Below are positions 1 through 9,200 of a stretch of DNA of 64,000 nucleotides, piece by piece; position 1 is the first letter of the stretch, and each line of letters opens with the position of its first letter. The stretch is from Allobogoriella alba (GTDB taxonomy: Bacteria > Actinomycetota > Actinomycetes > Actinomycetales > Actinomycetaceae), in assembly GCF_042665525.1 (NCBI RefSeq), contig NZ_JBHTCQ010000001.1:62001-126000 (forward strand), given 5' to 3'. The notes beneath the pieces are model-generated. The model was not told the DNA's origin, searched no databases, and saw only the letters and a program-made list of their open reading frames with translations. The position numbers were made by a program, and so were the translations under genes.

Positions 1-375
1 GCCGAACCGGGGCCCGCGCAGCGAGCCGAGCTTCCCGGTGCAGACGTTCTCGAGGACGGACATCGGCCCGACGAGGTGGAAGTGCTGGAAGATCATCCCG
101 ACCCGGCACCGCAGCTCCCGCAGCGTCCGCGCGGACGCGTCGTGGACCTCGACCCCGAGGGTCGAGATGCGGCCGGACGTCGGGCGGTGCAGCCCGTTGA
201 CGTGCCGCAGCAGGGTGGACTTCCCGGACCCGGACAGGCCGAGCAGCACGTTCATGCGCCGGGGTGCGACGTCCATGGTCACGTCGTCCAGCGCGGTGAC
301 GGCGCCGAAGCGCTTGGTGACGTTCTCCAGGCGGATGACGGTCTCGGTGTCCGCGAGTGCGGCAGCTGCGCTCAT
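1..375 (-). CDS. phnC: Phosphonate ABC transporter ATPase PhnC, partial
   Basis: This is the first 125 residues of an ABC-transporter ATPase; the C-terminal half lies beyond the window edge. It would hydrolyse ATP to drive import of phosphonates or phosphate esters bound by the neighbouring PhnD. Visible are the Walker A motif GLSGSGKST (about residues 45-53) and the PhnC-typical run LRHVNGLHRPTSG after it, then the Q-loop region VGMIFQHFHLV. The Walker B and signature motifs are off the edge. The ATG at 375 lies 11 bases after the phnD stop, so both are probably one transcript. The Walker A context is specific to PhnC rather than to generic importers. Confidence 0.9.
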   Translation of the reverse strand, partial: MSAAAALADTETVIRLENVTKRFGAVTALDDVTMDVAPRRMNVLLGLSGSGKSTLLRHVNGLHRPTSGRISTLGVEVHDASARTLRELRCRVGMIFQHFHLVGPMSVLENVCTGKLGSLRGPRFG

Positions 376-386
376 CGGAAGGCTCC

Positions 387-1385
387 TCACTCCACGCAGG
401 ACGGTGAACGGGTGATGTCGCAGACCTCGCGGATGCCGTCGTACAGGCTGTCCTCGACCGGGACGTACCCGTAGGTGTGGGACTCCGGCATCACGCAGTC
501 GTCCTCGGACTCGCAGTAGCCGTTCTCCACCATCCACGGCACGTTCATGTCCTCGGCGAAGAGGGTGCTGAGCTGGTCCCGGAGCTCCTGCGGCAGCCGG
601 TCGCTCATCACGGTGGGGCTGCCGGGGATCACCTCGGACTCCCAGACCACCTCGAGGTCGCCCTCCTGGAGCTGGCCCGACTCGACGAGCTCCTGGGTGA
701 CCATCGTGTCGTAGGCGAAACCGGCGTCGCAGGTACCGTCCGCGACCGAGAGGGCCGAGGCGTCGTGGCCACCCGCGAGCACGGGCTCGACGTCGTTCTC
801 GGGGTCGATGTCGTTCTCCATCAGCCCGGCCGACGGGTAGAGATAGCCGGAGGTCGACGTCGGGTCCACGAAGCAGACCCGCTGCCCCTCGAACCCGGCG
901 AGGTCGGTGATGTCGCTGCCGGCGGGCACGATCCCGTAGGACCGGTAGCCCGGGTCCTCGTCGGCGGAGTCCACCACCGCCCCGAGCAGCTCGACGCCGG
1001 CGTCGCCGTCCTTGGCGGTGACGTAGGAGAACGGTCCGAGCGCCGCCACGTGGACCTGGCCGGCGCGCAGGGCCTCGATGACGGCGGCGTAGTCAGTGGC
1101 CTCCTGCTGCTCCACGGGGATGCCCGTCTCCTGCTCGATGACATCCATGACGTGGCCGTAGTCCTCGGTGATGCTCGAGGCGTTCTCGCTCGGGATGGAG
1201 GCGAACACCAGCGTCTCGGGTGTCTCGCCGGCCTCGGAGCTTGCGTCTCCGCCGCCGGCGGCCGCGCCGGCACCGGCTCCGCCGTCGGCGTCCTCCGCGG
1301 CGGAGGAGCCGCACGCGGCGAGCAGCAGGGCGGACGCTGCCGCGGCCGCGAGCGCGGCAACGGGGCGTCGGGCAGGTCGGGTCAT
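387..1385 (-). CDS. phnD: Phosphonate-type periplasmic binding lipoprotein PhnD
   Basis: This is a 332-residue extracytoplasmic solute-binding protein of the PhnD family, the capture subunit of a phosphate/phosphonate importer. A signal peptide ends in the lipobox LLLAAC with the lipidated cysteine at residue 25, followed by a low-complexity Gly/Ala linker. The PhnD core includes FASIPSENAS, ALGPFSYVTA and the STSGYLYPSA phosphonate-binding loop. The start at 1385 was chosen over an upstream frame because it gives a proper signal peptide and has AGAGGAAGAG just upstream. phnC follows, and a GntR/UTRA regulator lies upstream on the same strand. The exact ligand (phosphonate, phosphite or phosphate ester) cannot be read from sequence. 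Confidence 0.92.
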   Translation of the reverse strand: MTRPARRPVAALAAAAASALLLAACGSSAAEDADGGAGAGAAAGGGDASSEAGETPETLVFASIPSENASSITEDYGHVMDVIEQETGIPVEQQEATDYAAVIEALRAGQVHVAALGPFSYVTAKDGDAGVELLGAVVDSADEDPGYRSYGIVPAGSDITDLAGFEGQRVCFVDPTSTSGYLYPSAGLMENDIDPENDVEPVLAGGHDASALSVADGTCDAGFAYDTMVTQELVESGQLQEGDLEVVWESEVIPGSPTVMSDRLPQELRDQLSTLFAEDMNVPWMVENGYCESEDDCVMPESHTYGYVPVEDSLYDGIREVCDITRSPSCVE

Positions 1386-1399
1386 CGCTCTCTTCCTCT

Positions 1400-1431
1400 G
1401 GTCGGGCCCGGGAGGGCCGGGCGTCCCGACC
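1400..1431 (-). promoter_or_regulatory. Stem-loop in phnD leader
   Basis: Just upstream of the phnD ribosome site the arms GGTCGG/CCGACC and GCCCGG/CCGGGC form a two-part stem with a 3-nt bulge and a 5-nt loop. It ends about 15 bases before the start codon. It may modulate translation or mRNA stability; its function is unknown. Confidence 0.4.
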
Positions 1432-1434
1432 AGG

Positions 1435-1482
1435 CTCACGTGCGTGCCTGACCTGCCGTCCACGGGTCACGCAACACGTGAG
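1435..1482. promoter_or_regulatory. CTCACGTG/CACGTGAG inverted repeat, candidate operator
   Basis: Two 8-bp arms, CTCACGTG (1435-1442) and CACGTGAG (1475-1482), form a perfect inverted repeat with a 32-bp spacer between phnD and the GntR-type gene. Each arm contains the palindrome CACGTG. The position fits an operator of the adjacent GntR/UTRA regulator, but no promoter hexamers are convincing here. Confidence 0.35.
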
Positions 1483-1540
1483 GGCGGGGCGGTGAACTCT
1501 CGTCGAACTTGCGGGACAAGTCGCGCCGGGTCGTGCGGTC

Positions 1541-2269
1541 TCAGCCGGGGTACGCCAGGTCGGGGTTGTCGAACTCGAAGACGAGGCGGATGACGTCCTG
1601 CCGCATCCAGGACCGGGAGTAGAGCAGGGCGCGCCCGGTGCGGGCGTCGCGGGTGACGGTCTCGATCGTCCAGACGGGGACCGCCCGCTCGAGCTCGAGG
1701 CGCTCCTCGACGTCCTCGGGCGGGAAGTCGGGCGCAGCCCGGCTCCACGCCCGGACCGGCTGGTACCGGCCCATGCGCAGCACCTCGTTGAGGGACTCGA
1801 CGGCGCGCAGCGAGACGTCGACGTGCTCCAGGACCTCGGGGGCGAGCCACTCCTCGATGCTGTTGGCGATGAGGTCGTCGACGTAGCCGACCCGCAGCAG
1901 ACGGTTCAGCGGCGTCCCGGGGTCGCACTCGAGGGCCGTGGCGACGACGTCGGGCACCGGCATCTGCGTGACGTCGACGAGGAACGTCCGGGCCTCGCTG
2001 CCTGCGGCGGCGACCGTCTGGTGGAGCGAGGGCGGGTTGCGGGAGGAGATGACGTAGTCGATCCGGTTGTTGAGGAAGGTCCCGGCACCCTGGACCCGGC
2101 GGAGCAGGAACCGGGTGACGAGCTCGTCCAGCGCCGCGCGCACCAGCGACCGGGAGACCCCGAAGCGCCGCATGAGCTCGTGCTCGCTCGCGACGCGCGT
2201 ACCCGCCGGCAGGCCGGCGAACTCCTCGCCGAGTCTCCGGGCCAGGCTGCGCGCCGACCAGTCGCTCAC
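1541..2269 (-). CDS. GntR family regulator with UTRA domain (PhnF-like)
   Basis: This 242-residue cytoplasmic regulator has an N-terminal winged helix (about residues 5-70, with the GntR signature SEHELMRRFGVSRSLVRAAL) and a C-terminal UTRA/chorismate-lyase-fold effector domain (about 95-240). HutC/PhnF-subfamily proteins bind a small ligand and release DNA. Its location upstream of phnD, on the same strand, suggests that it controls uptake of phosphorus compounds. The CACGTG inverted repeat between the two genes is a candidate operator. The effector is not deducible. The start is the first ATG, and the family's usual N-terminal length is preserved. Confidence 0.88.
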   Translation of the reverse strand: MSDWSARSLARRLGEEFAGLPAGTRVASEHELMRRFGVSRSLVRAALDELVTRFLLRRVQGAGTFLNNRIDYVISSRNPPSLHQTVAAAGSEARTFLVDVTQMPVPDVVATALECDPGTPLNRLLRVGYVDDLIANSIEEWLAPEVLEHVDVSLRAVESLNEVLRMGRYQPVRAWSRAAPDFPPEDVEERLELERAVPVWTIETVTRDARTGRALLYSRSWMRQDVIRLVFEFDNPDLAYPG

Positions 2270-2356
2270 AGCGGGGACGCTAGGTCCACCGGGTGAACGG
2301 AATGCGTCCGCCCGGTGACCGGTGTGGCCGGCGCCGGGCGCGAGCGCCGAAGCCGG

Positions 2357-2620
2357 TCAGACCTCTTCGACGCGCTTGTCCTTGGGACCGCCGTACCACT
2401 TCGTGGCGCCCCGCAGTGCCAGGTGCCGGGCGACGCCGAGCAGGGCACCGGAGACCACGGTGAAGGCGATGACCTCCCACCACTCGACCTCGGGGTCGTC
2501 CTCGTCGACCGGCGGCTCGTGGCCGGTGACCGCACGCCATCCCACTGTGATCGCCTTCGTCGTCACCACGGTGGCGCCGAGCGTGGCCACGGCGCTGACG
2601 AGCTTCCAACCGATGTCCAT
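2357..2620 (-). CDS. DUF4235 small membrane protein
   Basis: This is an 87-residue protein of the DUF4235 family, common in actinobacteria and of unknown function. It has two hydrophobic segments: one near the N-terminus (MDIGWKLVSAVATLGATVV) and one around residues 50-66. An acidic stretch (EDDPEVEW) lies between them, and the family-typical ending is KWYGGPKDKRVEEV. It stands alone between the GntR gene and the Mnh operon, and nothing nearby suggests a partner. Family assignment is good; function is unknown. Confidence 0.85.
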   Translation of the reverse strand: MDIGWKLVSAVATLGATVVTTKAITVGWRAVTGHEPPVDEDDPEVEWWEVIAFTVVSGALLGVARHLALRGATKWYGGPKDKRVEEV

Positions 2621-2744
2621 GCCATCTCCCTCGACCTGTGAGGCAATCCTGCGGGACCCGTCCGATCATGCCGGACAAGCCCGCCGAGCGCGACGTCGGT
2701 CCGCGTCCGCCCCCGACCCGGCCGGTGACGTCACACCGCGAGGG

Positions 2745-3149
2745 CTAGGGGCGTGGGCGGCGGGCGCCGAGGCGGCGCGCCACCTCCTCGTCGGAGAGCT
2801 TCGCGGCCTTCTCGAGGTCGTCGGTGAGCTGGTCCACGACGAGCTGGTCCGACTCGATCCGGCGGGTGCGGTAGCCGGCGCGTCCGACCATGTGCGCCGA
2901 GATCGGCGCCGTGACGAGCTGGCACGCGACCACCAGCAGCAGCGTCCACACGACGAACGCCTCGCGCACGCTCAGCGCCAGGCCGCCCATGAGCAGCATC
3001 AGGCCGAGCGTCTGGGGCTTCGTCGCCGCGTGCATGCGTGTCAGCAGGTCCGGGAAGCGGACCAGGCCGATCGCGGCGACGAGGGCGAGCAGGGAGCCGA
3101 GGAGCATCAGCACGGCACCCGCGAGGTCGGCGACGTCGGTCCAGGTCAT
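2745..3149 (-). CDS. mnhG: Na+/H+ antiporter subunit G (MnhG/MrpG)
   Basis: This 134-residue subunit is the last gene of the Mrp/Mnh operon. Three membrane segments are followed by a charged cytoplasmic tail (about residues 90-134). The signature GLVRFPDLLTRMHAATKPQTLGL is at about residues 28-50. MnhG belongs to the small-subunit group that builds the heteromeric cation/proton antiporter with A-F. The ATG at 3149 overlaps the mnhF stop by 4 nt, so translation is coupled, and it was chosen over a longer frame that runs back through mnhF. Confidence 0.93.
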   Translation of the reverse strand: MTWTDVADLAGAVLMLLGSLLALVAAIGLVRFPDLLTRMHAATKPQTLGLMLLMGGLALSVREAFVVWTLLLVVACQLVTAPISAHMVGRAGYRTRRIESDQLVVDQLTDDLEKAAKLSDEEVARRLGARRPRP

Positions 3150-3580
3150 CGCTCCTCCCCATCCGCGCCCTGCGGCCCGGGGCCGGTCTCGGCGCCCGGC
3201 TCCGCCGCGGCGTCGGGGTCGTGCACCGGGGCGGCGGCGTCGTCCTCGACCTCCTCGGCCGCGGCCGCCCGGAGCTCCTCGGTACTCAGGATCCGGGCCT
3301 CCTCCGGCGTCTCGGCGGCCGCGAACCGGGCGAGCGCCACCGAGCCCGTGAAGCCCACCACGGCGAGCACGGCGAGCAACGGCACGAGGTCGGACCGGTC
3401 CGCCAGCGCGGTCATCAGGCCCGCCGCCCCCAGCACGACGATGGTGACGACGTCCAGGGAGACCGCCCGGTCGAACATGGTCGGCCCCTTCTCCATCCGG
3501 AAGAGCGCCAGCAGCACGGCCCCGGCCAGCAGCACGAGGCAGACCACGAGCACGGCGTCGACGACGGACCCGACGCTCAT
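3146..3580 (-). CDS. mnhF: Na+/H+ antiporter subunit F (MnhF/MrpF)
   Basis: This is a 144-residue subunit of the Mrp antiporter. Three transmembrane helices fill residues 1-88 (MnhF core with LFRMEKGPTMFDRAVSLD), which is the usual full length of the family. After them comes an extra, strongly acidic Ala/Glu/Pro-rich tail of about 55 residues that family members usually lack. It overlaps mnhE upstream and mnhG downstream by 4 nt each. The tail is probably a disordered cytoplasmic extension. Confidence 0.93.
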   Translation of the reverse strand: MSVGSVVDAVLVVCLVLLAGAVLLALFRMEKGPTMFDRAVSLDVVTIVVLGAAGLMTALADRSDLVPLLAVLAVVGFTGSVALARFAAAETPEEARILSTEELRAAAAEEVEDDAAAPVHDPDAAAEPGAETGPGPQGADGEER

Positions 3581-4200
3581 GCCGGCTCACCTCCCTCGGC
3601 CGGTGCAGGGGCGAGACGTCCGGCACGCGGGGAGGACCCGGGCACGTAGCCGGCGTCGCGGAGCTGATCGTCGGAGGCGAAGGCCCGCAGGACGCGTTCC
3701 TCCTGCGCGAGCACGATCTGGCGGGCGCCGTCGAGGCCGCCGTGCATCTCGATGTCGAAGACGTGCACGTACAGCGTCCCGGTCAGCCGGTGCGCCTCGA
3801 CGACGATCGAGCCGGGCACCAGAGAGGTGAACCCCGAGGTGGCGGCGAGGAAGACGTCGGAGTGCGACCGGAGCCGCACCCGGATGACGGCGCCCGAGGG
3901 AGTCTGCCTCCCCAGTGCCGTCGCGGCGACCTGCACGGAGGCGACGCTGACGTCGGCGAGGAACCGGGCGAGCAGGCGCACCACACCCCACGGCCGGACC
4001 TTGCCCTCGAAGGACACCCGGGGCAGCGGCGTCACAGTGGTGACGAACAGCGCGACGCCGAACCCGGCGACCACGTTCGCCACCGTGAGGTCGCCCCACA
4101 GCAGCACCCAGACCGCGGTCAGCCACGCCAGCATGCCCCACGAGACCCTCGGGCGGTGGCGGCGCGGCTGGTGCTCGCCGACGGCGCGGTCGTCGCTCAT
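3577..4200 (-). CDS. mnhE: Na+/H+ antiporter subunit E (MnhE/MrpE)
   Basis: This 207-residue Mrp subunit E starts with a basic, His/Arg-rich cytoplasmic stretch. Two or three membrane helices follow (about residues 20-60), and then the family's conserved soluble domain with VIRVRLRSHSDVFLAATSGFTSLVPGS and HVFDIEMH. The ATG at 4200 overlaps the mnhD stop by 4 nt. In the complex, E helps assembly and stability next to the large D subunit. The C-terminal 30 residues are a Pro/Ala-rich extension. Confidence 0.92.
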   Translation of the reverse strand: MSDDRAVGEHQPRRHRPRVSWGMLAWLTAVWVLLWGDLTVANVVAGFGVALFVTTVTPLPRVSFEGKVRPWGVVRLLARFLADVSVASVQVAATALGRQTPSGAVIRVRLRSHSDVFLAATSGFTSLVPGSIVVEAHRLTGTLYVHVFDIEMHGGLDGARQIVLAQEERVLRAFASDDQLRDAGYVPGSSPRAGRLAPAPAEGGEPA

Positions 4201-5756
4201 CCCTCCCCCTCCGGTGTGCCGCGGTCACCCTCCTGGGTGACGTCCGGCGAGACCCCCGTCCCCCGTCCCCCGTCCGGGAGCACGGAGAAGATGTACGGCG
4301 TCCGGGCCCGCAGGTTCTCGGCCGCGGCGTCGGTGTAGCCGTACAGGCTGCCGGCGAGGACGGTCAGCCCCAGCGAGAGGGCCACCAGCGCGCCCGCGGG
4401 CCCGACCATCCCGCGGGGCGTGCGGGTCTGCGGCAGCTCCTCGGGCGCCTCCTGCCAGAAGGCCATGTTCCAGGCCTTGGTGATCGCGTAGAGGGTCAGC
4501 AGCGAGGTGATGATGCTGCCGACGATGAGCGCGTAGGACAGGCCGCCGCCGCTCGCCGCGGCGGCCTCCATCAGGCCCGCCTTCCCGAGGAACCCGGTCA
4601 GGGGCGGGATGCCGGCGAGGTTCATCGCGGGGACGAAGAACAGCACGGCGAGCAGCGGGGAGAGCCGGGCCAGCGAACCGAGCCGGACCAGGGACGTGGT
4701 GCCGCCGCGGCGCTCGACGAGGCCGGCGACGAGGAACAGCGCCGTCTGCACGGTGATGTGGTGGACGACGTAGAAGATCGCGGCGGACAGGCCGGCCGCG
4801 GTGGCGGTGGCGACCCCCCACACCATGAAGCCGATGTGGCTGACGAGGGTGAAGGACAGCAGACGCTTGATGTCGTCCTGCGCGACGGCGCCCATGATGC
4901 CGATCACCATCGTCGCGAGCGCGACCACCATGAGCAGGCCGTCGAGGCGGCCGTCCGGGAAGAGCAGCACCTGGGTGCGGATGATCGCGTAGACACCGAC
5001 CTTGGTGAGCAGGCCGGCGAAGACCGCCGTGACGGGAGCTGGCGCCGTCGGGTAGGAGTCCGGCAGCCACGCGGACAGCGGGAAGACGGCAGCCTTGATG
5101 CCGAACGCGACGAGCAGGATGAGCTGCAGCACGAGCTGGGTGCCCGGGTCGATCTCCGGCAGCCGCAGCGCCAGCTGCGCGAGGTTCAGGGTGCCGGCGG
5201 CCGCGTAGACCAGCGCGATGGCCACGAGGAAGATGATCGAGCTGACGAGCGAGACGACGACGTAGATCGTCCCGGCCCGGATGCGGGGGCGGGTGCCGCC
5301 GAGCGTGATGAGCACGAAGCTGGCGCCGAGCAGGACCTCGAAGCCGACGTACAGGTTGAACAGGTCGCCCGAGACGAACGCGTTGGACACCCCGGCGGAG
5401 AGCACGAGGAAGGTCGGGTGGAAGACCGCGAGCGGGGCGCCGTCGTCGCCGTCCGCGAGACCCTGCGCCAGCGAGTAGAGCAGGACGGCCAGGGTCACGG
5501 ACACGGAGACCACCAGCATGAGCGCGCTGAGGCGGTCGACCACGAGGGAGATGCCGACGGGCGCTGCCCAGCCTCCGACGTCGACCACGAGCGGACCGTC
5601 CTGGACCAGGACGAGCAGCGTGACGGCGACGGCGAGCACCGCGCTGAGGACCGCGACGGACACCACGCGCTGCACCCGGTGGTAACGGGCCAGGGCGAGG
5701 GCGAAGCCGGCGCCGACGAGCGGCAGGACGACGGGGAGCGGGACGAGCCAGGTCAT
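4197..5756 (-). CDS. mnhD: Na+/H+ antiporter subunit D (MnhD/MrpD)
   Basis: This 519-residue polytopic membrane protein is homologous to complex-I NuoM/NuoN. It is one of the two ion-translocating subunits of the Mrp antiporter. The proton-antiporter core holds the conserved KAAVFPLSAWLPDSYPTAPAPVTAVFAGLLTK (NuoM-type lysine and Trp-Leu-Pro) and later ISHIGFMVWG-like and GIPPLTGFLGK motifs. About 14 helices are expected. A 40-residue Gly/Arg/Asp-rich tail follows. The ATG at 5756 overlaps the mnhC stop by 4 nt; a longer in-frame reading upstream only runs through mnhC in another phase. Confidence 0.94.
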   Translation of the reverse strand: MTWLVPLPVVLPLVGAGFALALARYHRVQRVVSVAVLSAVLAVAVTLLVLVQDGPLVVDVGGWAAPVGISLVVDRLSALMLVVSVSVTLAVLLYSLAQGLADGDDGAPLAVFHPTFLVLSAGVSNAFVSGDLFNLYVGFEVLLGASFVLITLGGTRPRIRAGTIYVVVSLVSSIIFLVAIALVYAAAGTLNLAQLALRLPEIDPGTQLVLQLILLVAFGIKAAVFPLSAWLPDSYPTAPAPVTAVFAGLLTKVGVYAIIRTQVLLFPDGRLDGLLMVVALATMVIGIMGAVAQDDIKRLLSFTLVSHIGFMVWGVATATAAGLSAAIFYVVHHITVQTALFLVAGLVERRGGTTSLVRLGSLARLSPLLAVLFFVPAMNLAGIPPLTGFLGKAGLMEAAAASGGGLSYALIVGSIITSLLTLYAITKAWNMAFWQEAPEELPQTRTPRGMVGPAGALVALSLGLTVLAGSLYGYTDAAAENLRARTPYIFSVLPDGGRGTGVSPDVTQEGDRGTPEGEG

Positions 5757-6295
5757 CGCTCCCCCTCCCGGTCGTGGGCCCCGAGCGCGGCCGGGTGGTG
5801 TCCCTCGTCGGCGTGCTCGCCTTCGCCCGTCTCCATCTCGTCCCGGGTGGTGGCGGCGTCCTCCGCCAGGGTGGTGCCGGCGTCGTCCGTGGCCCGCTCC
5901 GACAGCTCGTCCCGCGCGGCACGCTCGGCGATCCGGCGGTCCTCGAGGTCGTCCTGGACCTCGTCGTGCCCGTTGAGCTGCCAGGACCGGTACGCCATCG
6001 CCAGGAGGAACGACGTCAGTCCGAGCGTGATGACGATCGCGGTGAGGATCATCGCCTGCGGCAGGGGGTCCGACATCTCGGCCGGCTCCGTCTGACCGAT
6101 GATCGGGGCTCCGCCGGCACGTCCGCCCGCGATGAGGACGAGCACGTTCACGCCGTTGGACAGCAGCGCGATGCCGATGACGACCCGGGTCAGGGACCGC
6201 TCGAGCAGCAGGTAGACGCCGGTGCCGACCAGCACGCCCGCGAGGACCACGAGGGCCAGGCTGGGCGAGACGTCGATGAATGTGCCGGGGCTCAT
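5753..6295 (-). CDS. mnhC: Na+/H+ antiporter subunit C (MnhC/MrpC)
   Basis: This 180-residue NuoK-like subunit has three helices in residues 1-110, with the signatures GVYLLLERSLTRVVIGIALLSNGVNVL and DPLPQAMILTAIVI. As in MnhF, a long acidic/charged tail (about 70 residues, rich in Glu, Asp and Ala, ending in His/Glu) follows the family core. It overlaps mnhA upstream and mnhD downstream by 4 nt. The acidic tails on C and F are an unusual shared trait of this operon. Confidence 0.93.
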   Translation of the reverse strand: MSPGTFIDVSPSLALVVLAGVLVGTGVYLLLERSLTRVVIGIALLSNGVNVLVLIAGGRAGGAPIIGQTEPAEMSDPLPQAMILTAIVITLGLTSFLLAMAYRSWQLNGHDEVQDDLEDRRIAERAARDELSERATDDAGTTLAEDAATTRDEMETGEGEHADEGHHPAALGAHDREGER

Positions 6296-9200
6296 CGGGA
6301 CCCCTCCTCCGCCGCCGATCCCGCGGACACGACCGCGTCCTCGCGGACCGCGGCCGGGTGGTCGAAGGACACGTCCGGCGCCTGCTTGCCCTCGAGCTCG
6401 CCCTGCCGGTCCACCTCGGCGCCGAGCGAGCGCAGGATGTCCAGGACCAGGCCGACGACGAGCAGGTAGACGCCGACGTCGAAGAACAGGGCGGTGGCGA
6501 GGTGCACGTCGCCGAAGATCGGCAGGTGCAGGTCGACGACGGCGGACTGCAGGACGGTGCCGCCGAAGAAGAGCGGCACGGCGCCGACGCCCGCGGACAG
6601 GAACAGGCCGGTGCCGAGCAGGAGCCCGGGGTGCAGCGGAGCGGCCTCACCGAGCTCGTGCCGGCCGCCGGCGAGGTAGCGCACGACCAGGGCGATCCCC
6701 GCGATGAGACCCGCGGCGAACCCGCCACCGGGTGCGTTGTGGCCGGAGAAGAGCAGGAAGAGCGAGAAGACGCCGAGGGTGTGGAACACGAACCGGGTGC
6801 CGATCTCGAAGATCACCGACCGGCGCTGCGGCTCGACGCCGCCGGCGGCCGAGAGCCAGGTCCGGTCCCGGCCCGGGCGCCGCACGTCCCGCGCGGGCTC
6901 GAGGAGCACGCCGGTGCGCAGGCGGGCGGCGAGGTCCGAGCCGCCCGCGACGCCCACGCCCGGCACGTCGGCGGCGCGGTCGATGCGACCGACCCGCATC
7001 CGGAGGAAGACCAGGGATGCGACCCCGGTGGCCGCCACCAGCAGGACGGCGATCTCGCCCATGGTGTCCCAGGCGCGGATGTCGACGAGGGTGACGTTGA
7101 CGATGTTCCGGCCGTAGCCGTACTGGTAGGCCTCGTCGGGGAAGTGGACGGCGACGCTCTCGTGCACCCGGGACCCGGTGGCGATGACGCCGAGCAGGGC
7201 GGCCGTGGTCCCGACGACGAGCCCGAGGATGGCACGCCACCACCGGGACCGCGCGAGGGGCCGGTTGGAGAAGTAGGCGGGCAGCCGGCGCAGGACGAGG
7301 ACGAAGACGACGAGCGTGACGGTCTCCACCAGCACCTGGGTCAGGGCGAGGTCGGGCGCCCCGTGCAGGGCGAACAGCAGGGCGATCCCATAGCCGCAGA
7401 CACCGAGCAGCAGCACGGCCTTGAGGCGCCGTCGCGCGCGGGTGACGAGCAGGGCGGCCACGCACACGACGGTCACGACCACCGCCTGGCTGATGGAGTC
7501 CCAGGGCCGCAGCCGCTCGGGCCACGCCGTACCGCCGACGGCTGCCGCGCCCGCCGCGACGACGACCACGGTGACGAGCACGATGGAGAGGTAGGCCGGA
7601 AGAGAGCCGCGCTGAGTGAGGGCGGTGACGTCCGCGGCGAGCAGGTCGAGTCCGCGCAGCGACTTGCGGTACAGGCCCTCGGTGCCCTCGACGTCGCGGA
7701 AGAGCCGTTGGAACCGCTCCACCGGATCCCGTGCTACGAAGAGGAGGACGCCGAGGAGCAGCACACCGACCGTGATGAGCAGGGGCAGCCCCAACCCGCC
7801 CCAGAGCGTCAGGTGCCCGGCCTCTCCGGGATAGGTGTCCACGTGGCCGGCGAGCAGTGACTCCAGCCGGCCGGGCAGGAGCCCGAGTGCCGTGCCCACC
7901 ACCGCGAGGATCACCGGGGCGGCCATGATGAGCCGCGACGTGCGCTGCGCCGTCGGCACGACCACGCCGTCCTTGCTCCAGAACGCCCCCCACCAGAACC
8001 GGAGCCCGTAGCCGAGGGTGAGCACGGATCCGACCGCGACCGCCACGAGCGTCAGGACGTCGGTCGTGGTCCCGCCGTGCACGAGGGCCTCGAGCGCGGC
8101 CTCCTTCGCCACGTAGCCCAGGGCCGGCGGCAGCCCGACCATCGACGCGACGGCCAGCGCGCCGGCGGTCGCCGCGACCGGCATGCTGCGCCCCAGACCG
8201 GAGAGGCGGCGCAGGTCGCGCGTTCCGACGGACCAGTCGATGACCGCGACGAGCAGGAACAGGGACGCCTTGAACAGCGCGTGAGCCAGCAGCAGCGCGA
8301 GGCCGGCGAGGGCGACGGCGCGCTCGCCGTGCCCGACGAGCACGGTGATGAGGCCGAGCTGGGAGACGGTGCCGAACGCGAGCACGAGCTTGAGGTCGTG
8401 CTGGCGCAGGGCGCGGTACCCGCCGACCAGCAGCGTGACCAGCCCGATGCCCACCACCGCGACCTGCCAGACCTGCTCGACGGCGGGATCGCGCGCGAAC
8501 CCGGGGGCGAGCCGCGCCACGAGGTAGACACCCGCCTTCACCATCGCGGCGGCGTGCAGGTACGCGCTGACCGGCGTGGGCGCCGCCATGGCGGCCGGCA
8601 GCCAGAAGTGGAACGGCACGAGCGCCGACTTGGTCAGCGCACCGAGCAGGACGGCACCGACGGCGACGGGGACGAGCGCTCCCGGGGCCGCCGCGCCGAG
8701 CGTCCCGGCCTGGGCGGACGCGACCAGCTCCCGGATGCCGTACGAGCCGCCGTCGACCTCACCGAGGACGATGAGGCCACCCAGCATCGCCAGGCCGCCG
8801 AGCGTGGTCACCACGATGGCCTGCTGCGCGGCGCGGCGGGCGGACTGCCGCTCGTGGTAGTGCGCGACGAGCAGGTAGGAGAAGACGGTGGTCAGCTCCC
8901 AGAACACGTACAGCAGCAAGGTGTTGTCCGTGAGCACCAGACCGAGCATCGCCCCGGCGAACGCGACGAAGAGCCCGGCGAAGCGGCCCAGCGCGGACGC
9001 CTTCGCGGAGAAGTAGGCGGCGCAGGAGACGAGCACGAGGGCGCCGATGCCGCCGACCACCAGGGTCATCAGCCAGCTCAGGGTGTCCAGCCGGAAGGTC
9101 AGCTCCAGCTGGAGCGAGGGCACCCACGCCACCGCCTGGGTGGGGTGCTCACCGGCGAGCACCTCCGGTGTCCGCAGCGCGGCCCAGACGGCGGCAGAGG

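Noticed and set aside
477..1451. Long open frame on the plus strand opposite phnD
   Set aside because: It mirrors the third-position GC of phnD, has no ribosome site and shows low-complexity Gly/Val/Arg/His sequence. It is an antisense shadow.
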